Shown in pieces: positions 32,656 through 37,537 of a stretch of 37,537 nucleotides of DNA (the stretch's first letter is position 1; every line of letters starts with the position of its first letter). Made by a program: the position numbers and the translations under genes. Location: positions 1 to 37,537 of IMG/VR virus record IMGVR_UViG_3300025118_000057. One strand, written 5' to 3'. The notes beneath the pieces were generated by a model, which saw only the letters and a program-made list of their open reading frames with translations, did not search any database and was not told the DNA's origin. The DNA comes from a virus.

Positions 32656-32819
32656 AAGCTAAACATTATCACGACAACCAGAACAAGCCCGAAGCCCAGC
32701 ACGATACCGTTCATGGTTTCTTTCAGCAGATGCTTCACCTGTAACTCCCTCTTCCATTCTTCATTGCTGAACCTCCAGTGTTTCCGTGGCGATGTTGACC
32801 AGCTAAGGTCTTCGCTCAT
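32652..32819 (-). CDS. Small C-tail membrane protein
   Basis: I choose the ATG at 32819, which overlaps the upstream stop as ATGA; an earlier start 21 bases further up is less likely. The 55-residue product has a polar N-terminal half ('SWSTSPRKHWRFSNEEWKRELQ') and ends in a membrane helix ('NGIVLGFGLVLVVVIMFSL') placed at the very C-terminus, like a tail-anchored protein. It may act at the inner membrane early in infection. Confidence 0.6.
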   Translation of the reverse strand: MSEDLSWSTSPRKHWRFSNEEWKRELQVKHLLKETMNGIVLGFGLVLVVVIMFSL

Positions 32820-33010
32820 TTCGCCACCTTCAGCTCCCACGTTCCATTTGCCCTGTCAGCCCGCGCCATCGCAGCGTCCAGTTCCGCTTCCGCGTCAACG
32901 AAGTCACAGTACGCTTCCCAATATCGCTGGCTCCCAGGGCATTCAGCTTCTATGGCTTTCAACTCTCTGAACCTTTTGGATCTCTCTTCTGCCGCTTCAA
33001 TCAACCTCAT
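32816..33010 (-). CDS. Small helical protein, function unknown
   Basis: The ATG at 33010 gives 64 residues; a TTG start five codons earlier is possible. The product is mainly one or two charged helices ('RLIEAAEERSKRFRELKAIEAECPG' and 'EAYCDFVDAEAELDAAMARADRA') and ends in 'WELKVAK'. It overlaps the next gene downstream by ATGA and the gene upstream by 14 bases, so it belongs to the operon. No family recognised. Confidence 0.55.
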   Translation of the reverse strand: MRLIEAAEERSKRFRELKAIEAECPGSQRYWEAYCDFVDAEAELDAAMARADRANGTWELKVAK

Positions 33011-33314
33011 AGCCCCAGTTCTCAACTACTTTCCGACACTCTTTGCAGATCGGCTGCTTCGTGGGAGACGGCCTTTCAGGAAGCTCACCACCACAGGCGG
33101 TGAGATATATAATCTTACCATCTGGTGAATATTCGATTCTCATTAGGTAGTGAGACTCTTGGCCGAACTCAATCTCACAGAGAGGAAGGGCTAGGGTTGC
33201 AAGGAACTCGAACGGGACGACTCCCCCGAAGCGTACAGCGCCGTACAGTAGCCGGTCAATTAAGACTGAGACTGCACGACGCTGCCCATTGCTCTCTCTA
33301 CTTCCCGAGCGCAT
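32997..33314 (-). CDS. Small protein with CxxC end, function unknown
   Basis: The start is uncertain: ATG 33314 overlaps the end of the upstream gene by 17 bases (105 residues), whereas an upstream ATG at 33362 would overlap by 65. The product contains a basic start, a hydrophobic stretch 'FEFLATLALPLCEIEFGQESHYLMRIEY' and a C-terminal 'CGGEL...CKECRKVVENWGYE' with three Cys that may hold zinc. No ribosome-binding site is obvious, so coupling to the upstream gene is likely. Confidence 0.55.
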   Translation of the reverse strand: MRSGSRESNGQRRAVSVLIDRLLYGAVRFGGVVPFEFLATLALPLCEIEFGQESHYLMRIEYSPDGKIIYLTACGGELPERPSPTKQPICKECRKVVENWGYEVD

Positions 33315-33702
33315 TGCTAGCGAGCTTGCTTGCCCGCTCGGCTTCTTCTTTGCTTGTTGCATATCGAGTGTTCCTTCGCTCTCCAGCCTGAAACACCTTC
33401 CCGTTGCCCTTCAAGGAGGCAATGGCTTTTTTGACAGCTGCCCGTGGGAGCCGCGTCATATCTGCCACTTCGGTAATGGTAACGCCAGACATGCTATCAA
33501 CAGCTTTGTATACCAAGTCCTGCGGATCTCCGGAGCGCAAAGGTTGCCTTTTTGGTTTACCGTTCGCTTTCCGTATTGATGGGTGAGAAATGACAGGCTT
33601 CGTGACTAACGATGCAGGGTCACGGTTCAGCACAAGTGAGATGAGATCTTCGTCGCTTTTTGCGCGAATAACATCAGCCAGTTCTTTTTTAATTGTATTC
33701 AT
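33298..33702 (-). CDS. Winged-helix DNA-binding protein
   Basis: The 134-residue protein has a good TAGGAGA ribosome-binding site before its ATG. Residues ~62-115 have a winged-helix layout: 'LVYKAVDSMSGVTITEVADMTRLPRAAVKKAIASLKGNGKVFQAGERRNTRYA', seen here as helix 'YKAVDSM', turn 'ITEVADMT', recognition helix 'RAAVKKAIASLKGNG' and wing 'KVFQAGERRNTRY'. It probably binds DNA and may regulate part of the early operon or join in recombination. It is placed right after the SSB gene with a nine-base gap. Confidence 0.68.
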   Translation of the reverse strand: MNTIKKELADVIRAKSDEDLISLVLNRDPASLVTKPVISHPSIRKANGKPKRQPLRSGDPQDLVYKAVDSMSGVTITEVADMTRLPRAAVKKAIASLKGNGKVFQAGERRNTRYATSKEEAERASKLASNALGK

Positions 33703-33711
33703 AACAGTCTC

Positions 33712-34176
33712 CTAAAATGGAATCTCATCGTCATCGGGAGTTTCAGCATGCCCAGCTTGAGCTGGAACCTGCTCTTGTAGCTTCATTGTGCGCCCTCGCA
33801 TTTTTTCGGCAAAAGACGCTTTGTCCCCGTCTCCCATGGAGTTTTTTGTTTTGGGTCCAGTGAGCGGGTTGACCCACTGAACTCGCTGCGTTGTTACCCC
33901 TTGGTAGGTGTCGTTATCGATTGTCAGTCTAACCTCGGAGCTTCCGAGCCCCGAAAGAACCGAGACATCGCCACCATCCCACCCGGCGTCCAGTAGCGCC
34001 TTGAGAGTGCGATCAGCCGTTTTCTCCGAAAAGTATCCCCACCATGTGATGAACTTTCCTGAGTCTGGACCTTCGAGAAGTTCAAACCTGACGGCAACTT
34101 GCTCATTACCATTTGTTGAGTATCCCAACTCTCCGTCGAGCGCCTTTGCTCGAAATTTACCAACCGTATAATTCAT
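33712..34176 (-). CDS. Single-stranded DNA-binding protein-like (DUF669-type), with DDDEIPF tail
   Basis: The 154-residue protein has an OB-like start ('YTVGKFRAKALDGELGYSTNGNEQVAVRFELLEGPDSGKFITWWGYFSEKTAD', landmarks only), a linker, and an acidic end 'DDDEIPF' that closely matches the DDDIPF tail of bacterial SSB proteins, which bind partner enzymes. DUF669-type phage proteins with this form bind single-stranded DNA. Its start overlaps the ATPase stop by one base (TAATG), and the nuclease lies two genes up, completing a recombination set. Confidence 0.75.
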   Translation of the reverse strand: MNYTVGKFRAKALDGELGYSTNGNEQVAVRFELLEGPDSGKFITWWGYFSEKTADRTLKALLDAGWDGGDVSVLSGLGSSEVRLTIDNDTYQGVTTQRVQWVNPLTGPKTKNSMGDGDKASFAEKMRGRTMKLQEQVPAQAGHAETPDDDEIPF

Positions 34177-35066
34177 TACTCAATTTTTCCTTTCATCCAA
34201 TTCACAAGAATGGCCATTTTGGCCTTGTCTTTTCCTTCTCTGGCTTTCTTGAAGCCGGCCTCAATAGTGGCCTTGAGGCTTTCGTCTTCTATTTGCCCAA
34301 GGAGCGTTTCGTAACGCTCCCCAAGATCCTCCTGACCTTTGCTCAGCGCAGCGTCAAGTTCGGACCATGATAGGGGCATTTTTGAGGGCAAGCCCTGCCG
34401 GTTCTTTGCGTCGTAAGCAGCTCGTCTTTCGGTATAGATAACCCGAGCGCCATTGTCGATTCCCTTGACTCTGCCAGCAGTCTCCCTGGTGAACGTCTCG
34501 TAATTGGCAAAAAGAACACAGTCGGCCCATTCGCGAACTAGGGCAGCTGCCTTCTTTTCCATCTTCATTTCGTAGCGGTCATAATCGTCGCCCTGCGGGT
34601 TTTTAAATAACTTGATCACGCTATGGCCCAAGAGGATGATCCTCATGCTCCGCTGTTTCCGGAGGGCATCTAGCTTGTGCAAGAACACGCGCCACTGGTC
34701 AACTGCCGTGACGTACCCCTTGTGATAGCCGTAATCCTCAATATTGGACTTACCGTCCCGCTTACACACAAAGTCCCAACAAAGCGGCTCTGCCCAATCA
34801 ATGGTGTCCAGAACAAATGTTTCATAGTCGTGGCTTTCGTGGATAAGAGTTTCTACTGCTCCAAGAATATCTTCCCACCCCGAAGGCTCAGGAAACCGAC
34901 TAACGTCAAGCCTCGCTGTGCCATCTTCCGAGCCAAGGAAAATTGGCTTTGGCGCTTCTCCCGCAGTGGAACTCTTGCCTATGCCGTCAGGTCCGAAAAG
35001 TACAATTCGATCAGGGAGAGAGAGTTTCCCACCCACAACGTTCTTCAAACTCATTCTATTGCTCAT
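34176..35066 (-). CDS. RecA/Sak4-like phage ATPase (AAA_24 type)
   Basis: The 296-residue protein has a Walker A motif 'GPDGIGKSS' (25-33), a 'FVLDTID' Walker B motif (84-90) and a sensor-like 'IILLGHSVIK' at ~145. 'PIFLGSEDGTARLDV' after the P-loop and 'KNPQGDDYDRYEMKM' are typical of the phage AAA_24/Sak4 group, which promote annealing of single strands in phage recombination. It is coupled to the nuclease by ATGA and to the SSB-like gene by TAATG. It needs ATP; the partner is probably the SSB-like product. Confidence 0.82.
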   Translation of the reverse strand: MSNRMSLKNVVGGKLSLPDRIVLFGPDGIGKSSTAGEAPKPIFLGSEDGTARLDVSRFPEPSGWEDILGAVETLIHESHDYETFVLDTIDWAEPLCWDFVCKRDGKSNIEDYGYHKGYVTAVDQWRVFLHKLDALRKQRSMRIILLGHSVIKLFKNPQGDDYDRYEMKMEKKAAALVREWADCVLFANYETFTRETAGRVKGIDNGARVIYTERRAAYDAKNRQGLPSKMPLSWSELDAALSKGQEDLGERYETLLGQIEDESLKATIEAGFKKAREGKDKAKMAILVNWMKGKIE

Positions 35067-35986
35067 GACAATTCCTCGTGTTGCGCACCCTTCTTCATAA
35101 ACCTAGCGTCGTTGCTAGGATCGCTAACCCCGGTACAAGCGTCAAAAAACTCGCATTCCCGGTTGTACATCATGCACGAGTCGCTGTTCCGGGGGTAACG
35201 ACTCGTCTGCATGGACCCCTTAATCATGTGAGCTTGCTGATAGAGATCGTGCTGTGCCTCTAGTAGCTCATGCTCCAAGCGGACCACAGTACCCCGTTGG
35301 TAATACTTGTCCGGATTATCCGCGATGTGAGCCCTAAGTCTTTCTCTGTAAGCCTCTGGCTCCTCATCTGACTCGTGCTGACTTTTCCAAAGTTTTCCGT
35401 CAGCTTTGTACTTTCTCTTTTCCTCCGGCGTAGCCTTAAAGGGCTTAACCTTTGGTTTTCCAATCACATCGTACATGCACTCTGTGACGCCCTCGGCAAT
35501 CAAGTAATTACTAACCTGAGTGTCGAGCACAAGTCGCCTCCAGTACGGACTACCCGGAGATATGTCAGCAGAACTTGTCTTGTGCTCGACAATGAGAGAG
35601 AACAGTCTTACATCCACTTTCCCGTTGAGTCTGAATCCGTGCATCGCGTGGCCCGTATCGGGATTTTTTATTGGCACGGAAAACTCTTTCTCCACCTCCT
35701 GAACAAACTCCCTTTCGGGAGAGTCCAACCACCTTATGTCGTATCCCCTCAAAAGCTCCTGGGCTTTCACTGCCTCAAACTCGTCCAACGCATGAGCGGC
35801 GAGGGTTGCTAAGATCTCCTCCATCGGAGCCTTTGACCACCAAGCGTTCAGACCGAGGTGAACAAGAGTTCCGAACCTTAATGCCTCTGGCTTGTCGATC
35901 AAAGAGTAAAGATCGACGTAGCGATGTTTGTATAGTCTTGCGCAAGTACGATATGCGCGAGAAGAAGAAGTTGTGATAATCTTCAT
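35063..35986 (-). CDS. PD-(D/E)XK nuclease, RecB/Cas4-like, with four candidate Fe-S cysteines
   Basis: The 307-residue protein has the nuclease core: His43 ('GTLVHLGLN'), Asp125 ('NGKVDVRLF'), Glu134 and Lys136 ('IVEHKTSS') and 'DTQVSNYLI' (Gln157, Tyr161), the QxxxY motif. Cys15 near the start and Cys271, Cys278 and Cys284 near the end ('CMMYNRECEFFDAC') match the AddB/Cas4 type iron-sulfur cluster layout. It should resect DNA ends to make single strands for the ATPase and SSB. A 65-residue insert at ~180-240 is charged. It is preceded by a hairpin holding its ribosome-binding site. Confidence 0.85.
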   Translation of the reverse strand: MKIITTSSSRAYRTCARLYKHRYVDLYSLIDKPEALRFGTLVHLGLNAWWSKAPMEEILATLAAHALDEFEAVKAQELLRGYDIRWLDSPEREFVQEVEKEFSVPIKNPDTGHAMHGFRLNGKVDVRLFSLIVEHKTSSADISPGSPYWRRLVLDTQVSNYLIAEGVTECMYDVIGKPKVKPFKATPEEKRKYKADGKLWKSQHESDEEPEAYRERLRAHIADNPDKYYQRGTVVRLEHELLEAQHDLYQQAHMIKGSMQTSRYPRNSDSCMMYNRECEFFDACTGVSDPSNDARFMKKGAQHEELS

Positions 35987-35988
35987 TG

Positions 35989-36009
35989 TTGACCACCTCC
36001 ACTGGTCAA
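35989..36009 (-). promoter_or_regulatory. Inverted repeat holding the nuclease ribosome-binding site
   Basis: A perfect 7-bp inverted repeat (TTGACCA / TGGTCAA) flanks a 7-base loop that contains the GGAGG ribosome-binding site (loop GTGGAGG on the leftward strand), three bases before the nuclease start codon at 35986. In RNA it would form a hairpin with the site in its loop; in DNA it is a symmetric site of operator size. Either use is possible. Confidence 0.6.
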
Positions 36010-36034
36010 GCCCTGCTTATGCGGGGCTTTTTTT
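36009..36034 (+). terminator. Rightward rho-independent terminator inside the leftward operon
   Basis: An 8-bp stem (AGCCCTGC / GCGGGGCT, one G-T pair) with a TTAT loop is followed by seven T residues on the plus strand. The leftward strand lacks a T run after the hairpin, so it should act only on rightward transcripts, although no rightward gene lies between the late terminator and here. Its 3' half closely resembles that of the late terminator, and its T run includes the stop codon complement of the HTH gene. Confidence 0.7.
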
Positions 36035-36293
36035 ATTTCAAAGCTCCACGCTGATACCTACCAAAGCCCCGCTGCTGTATTCCCGCATCGTGCAGCCTGC
36101 CCCTCTCTTTAACGATGGCATCAGCTAGCTCTTCGTCAGACTTAACTAGCCGCAGTAACGTGTGGTAGTGGCAACCCAACCTCTTTGCAGTGTTTCGCAT
36201 GTTGCCATTGCATTCCGAGAACACTTCTAACACATGCTCACGGGCAGCCTCCGGGTCATATAAAAACCGAACCTTTATGTTTGTAATCGCCAT
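36033..36293 (-). CDS. HTH regulator (Fis-type helix-turn-helix), first gene of leftward operon
   Basis: The 86-residue protein has a helix-turn-helix in the middle ('FSECNGNMRNTAKRLGCHYHTLLRLVKSDEELADAI', with 'NTAKRLGCHYHTLLRL' as turn and recognition helix), as in Fis-type or NtrC C-terminal domains. No ribosome-binding site lies before its ATG, and the promoter -10 box at 36300-36305 puts the transcription start at or next to the start codon, so it is probably translated from a leaderless RNA. It likely controls the divergent region. Confidence 0.72.
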   Translation of the reverse strand: MAITNIKVRFLYDPEAAREHVLEVFSECNGNMRNTAKRLGCHYHTLLRLVKSDEELADAIVKERGRLHDAGIQQRGFGRYQRGALK

Positions 36294-36299
36294 AAGAGA

Positions 36300-36328
36300 A
36301 TCCTAATCACCGCAGTAATACATGTCAA
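36300..36328 (-). promoter_or_regulatory. Leftward sigma70-type promoter for the recombination operon
   Basis: On the leftward strand there is TTGACA (36328-36323), a 17-base spacer and TAGGAT (36305-36300). The -35 box is perfect and the -10 box fits TAnnnT. The expected transcription start is about six or seven bases further, at 36293-36294, which is the first base of the HTH start codon. Confidence 0.75.
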
Positions 36329-36340
36329 CTGCATTTTCAG

Positions 36341-36363
36341 GTTGCCATACGTTGCCATACGTT
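36341..36363. repeat. Tandem 10-bp repeat between the divergent promoters
   Basis: GTTGCCATAC occurs twice in direct tandem, followed by GTT, at 36341-36363. It lies upstream of both promoters, between the two -35 boxes. Such repeats are typical operator or iteron sites. The HTH protein at 36033-36293 is the nearest candidate binder, but this is inference. Confidence 0.7.
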
Positions 36364-36398
36364 CCTTCATGGTTTTTAATAAAAGTTTGTTTACCCCG

Positions 36399-36427
36399 TT
36401 GACACACCTGTGAGTTGGATATAGGTT
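36399..36427 (+). promoter_or_regulatory. Rightward sigma70-type promoter for the right-hand early genes
   Basis: TTGACA (36399-36404), a 17-base spacer and TAGGTT (36422-36427) form a promoter similar to the leftward one. A TATAGG reading two bases earlier gives a 15-base spacer, which is less likely. The transcript would start near 36434, leaving a short leader with the AAGGGAG ribosome-binding site of the gene at 36448. Confidence 0.7.
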
Positions 36428-36447
36428 CTCTTGTGAAGGGAGTGGAG

Positions 36448-36774
36448 ATGAGCAACAATGTACCTGACGACTGGTATACGTTTTACAGTTCGTGCGAAGA
36501 TTGCAACAAGATCGTTCACGCCAGCGAGGGTGAGTGTGAGTGCCGACTGAGCAACCCGAAGTATAGTAACCGGCCATGGCTTGAAGACAGTGGTTACGAG
36601 TTCTATTATGACGAGTGGACAAAGGTGGTGAGCCAGTGTGAGCACGTTGCTCGAAGAGATCACTCCGATGGTGCGATTAAAGCTGGCCAGCGCTACAGCG
36701 TAATGCGGACCCGAGTGGTGAATGACGAAACTGGAAAGAGCACTCATCACACATCGAAAAGGGTGGTGCAGTGA
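36448..36774 (+). CDS. Cys-rich small early protein
   Basis: The ATG at 36448 lies five bases after AAGGGAG, so I prefer it over an upstream TTG. The 108-residue protein has 'CEDCNKIVHASEGECECRLSN', with four or five Cys spaced for zinc binding, then 'WLEDSGYEFYYDEWTKVVSQCEHVARRDHSDGA'. As the first gene from a strong early promoter it is a good candidate for a host-interaction or regulatory protein. No family recognised. Confidence 0.68.
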   Translation: MSNNVPDDWYTFYSSCEDCNKIVHASEGECECRLSNPKYSNRPWLEDSGYEFYYDEWTKVVSQCEHVARRDHSDGAIKAGQRYSVMRTRVVNDETGKSTHHTSKRVVQ

Positions 36775-37040
36775 AGTCACCCATTGCTCGACTGTCAGCC
36801 GTCACTAGGGTTTTTAAGATCGCAAAACGTGTTGGCGCAACTGATGTTGCTGGGCCAAGCGGCCTGTCGTCACGAGCGCTCCAGCAGGCGAGGCTTTTGG
36901 CGATGGATGCGAACGCTCTGAGGGATGATGTGGACGACGCCACGATTGCTGGATTGGAAGCTGGTCGAGGTGGCTGGAGCTGCAATTTGTTAGATGTCAC
37001 GGTGCCCGAGGTGGGTGCTGTTAAACAGGGAGAGAAGTAG
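36771..37040 (+). CDS. Small basic early protein, function unknown
   Basis: The GTG start overlaps the previous stop as GTGA; 89 residues. The first ~30 residues are basic ('IARLSAVTRVFKIAKRVG'), followed by 'SSRALQQARLLAMDANALRDDVDDA', probably helical, and a Gly-rich region with one Cys. Possibly a small DNA-binding or adaptor protein. No family recognised. Confidence 0.6.
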   Translation: MKSPIARLSAVTRVFKIAKRVGATDVAGPSGLSSRALQQARLLAMDANALRDDVDDATIAGLEAGRGGWSCNLLDVTVPEVGAVKQGEK

Positions 37041-37042
37041 GC

Positions 37043-37177
37043 ATGGGAGCGAAGAAGGAATTAGAAAGAAAGCTGGAGAAGGATGTGAAGGAGAAGGATG
37101 TGAAGGTGTCTGTCCGCGTCCCAATTATTGGGGTGTCTGACTTGGTTGTGTGCAACAGAAGTAACTGGTTCAAGTAA
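37043..37177 (+). CDS. 44-residue protein, apparent truncated copy of the next gene
   Basis: A short frame starts two bases after the previous stop. The product begins with a Lys/Glu-rich part and a perfect EKDVK duplication, then 'VSVRVPIIGVSDLVVCNRSNW', which aligns with 'HQVRIPIAGISELVTHNWNEKA' in the next gene, and stops shortly after. It looks like a duplicated N-terminal piece of that gene, kept or decaying. It could be a small regulator of the full-length protein. Confidence 0.58.
   Translation: MGAKKELERKLEKDVKEKDVKVSVRVPIIGVSDLVVCNRSNWFK
37076..37105 (+). repeat. Perfect 15-bp tandem repeat
   Basis: GAGAAGGATGTGAAG occurs twice in direct tandem and codes for EKDVK-EKDVK in the 44-residue gene. 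Exact identity suggests a recent slippage event. Confidence 0.85.
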
Positions 37178-37188
37178 GGGAAAAGAAA

Positions 37189-37537
37189 ATGGCAACACGA
37201 AAAAAGACTGCGAAGAAGACTGCGAAGAAAGCGACATTGAAGGCTCTACCTCCGATGGATTACAGCAAGCCACAGAAGGTGGAGATCCCGGCAATCGGGC
37301 TCCATCAAGTGCGGATTCCTATCGCTGGCATCAGCGAGTTGGTCACGCACAACTGGAACGAGAAGGCGAAGGGACAGATGCGAGCGAAGCAACAGGGTCA
37401 AGCTAAGCTCAAGAAGGATCCAAAGGTTCCAGAAGAGTGTTTTGAGGGAGCGAAGTACCTGGACGAGGAAGGTAACGACTGCGTTAAAGCGTCGTTTTTC
37501 AAGGCGGCCATGGTAGGTGCTGGTCGGTTTATGGATG
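37189..37537 (+). CDS. Early phage protein with basic tail (3' end cut by the window)
   Basis: The gene runs off the right edge; 116 residues are visible. It starts with a histone-like basic tail ('RKKTAKKTAKKATLKAL') and continues 'HQVRIPIAGISELVTHNWNEKAKGQM', 'DPKVPEECFEGAKYLDEEGN' and 'VKASFFKAAMVGAGRFMD'. The set 'V-x-I-x-G-x-S-x-L-V-x-x-x', 'DPxxxxxxxxxY' and 'FKAAMVxAxRxxx' is shared by many uncharacterised phage early proteins found near recombination genes. Function unknown. Confidence 0.7.
   Translation, partial: MATRKKTAKKTAKKATLKALPPMDYSKPQKVEIPAIGLHQVRIPIAGISELVTHNWNEKAKGQMRAKQQGQAKLKKDPKVPEECFEGAKYLDEEGNDCVKASFFKAAMVGAGRFMD

Noticed and set aside
36275-36780. Minus-strand open frames across the divergent control region and the Cys-rich gene
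   Set aside because: They run through both promoters and repeat elements, have no ribosome-binding sites, and lie opposite a plus-strand gene with a good site and promoter.
1-37537. tRNA genes, integrase or attachment sites, CRISPR arrays or insertion sequences
   Set aside because: I scanned for cloverleaf arms, recombinase motifs and inverted-repeat-flanked transposase genes and saw none. A tRNA could still be missed by eye.

Overview
This window is a 37.5 kb piece of a tailed bacteriophage (or prophage) genome with a contractile, Mu-like tail. The evidence is a dense, almost gap-free run of rightward structural genes in the order prohead scaffold/protease, decoration protein, major capsid protein, DUF1320 connector, tail sheath, tail tube, chaperone-like genes, tape measure, Mu N-like hub protein with LysM, Mu P/gp44-like hub, gp45-like spike, gp46/gp25-like wedge, baseplate J (gp47) and gp48-like protein. 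Host signs point to a Gram-negative bacterium: a lysis cassette with a lipobox lipoprotein, a secreted lytic transglycosylase and an amidase. No host taxon can be read from the sequence. Terminase, portal, integrase/transposase and polymerase genes are not in view; the left edge cuts the prohead gene and the right edge cuts an early gene.

Layout. (1) 1-7681: head and neck genes, including what looks like a capsid head spike: a short RCAP_Rcc01079-type spike base followed at once by a 751-residue protein with three LamG-like lectin domains. (2) 7691-22610: tail and baseplate, with several unusual additions: two tandem tail tube paralogues, a seven-repeat Asp-box (Ycf48/BNR-like) beta-propeller between the hub and the spike, and a proline-rich 36-residue repeat protein just after the spike. 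(3) 22607-27881: fibre/adhesin genes, including a duplicated 205/206-residue pair, a fibre with three 55-residue repeats and a second LamG protein. (4) 27897-31832: lysis genes (coiled-coil membrane protein, holin-like protein, lipoprotein, transglycosylase, three-domain amidase), closed by a strong rho-independent terminator. (5) 31883-36293, leftward: an early operon starting from an HTH regulator, then a RecB/Cas4-like nuclease with four candidate Fe-S cysteines, a Sak4-like ATPase, an SSB-like protein with a DDDEIPF tail, a winged-helix protein and a string of small genes. (6) 36294-36447: a divergent control region with two good sigma70-type promoters facing away from each other and a tandem 10-bp repeat between them. 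(7) 36448-37537, rightward: small early genes, one of which looks like a truncated copy of its neighbour.

How the parts work together (inference). The phage invests heavily in carbohydrate binding: five LamG domains, one propeller, LysM and several small fibre proteins are placed on both head and tail, so adsorption probably uses capsule or surface glycan at more than one site on the virion. The leftward operon is a single-strand annealing recombination module (nuclease, annealase-like ATPase, SSB) under an HTH regulator. The strongest candidates for something new are the head-spike/LamG pair, the propeller plus proline-rich protein inside the baseplate block, the large N-terminal domain of the endolysin, and the compact divergent switch with a probably leaderless regulator.
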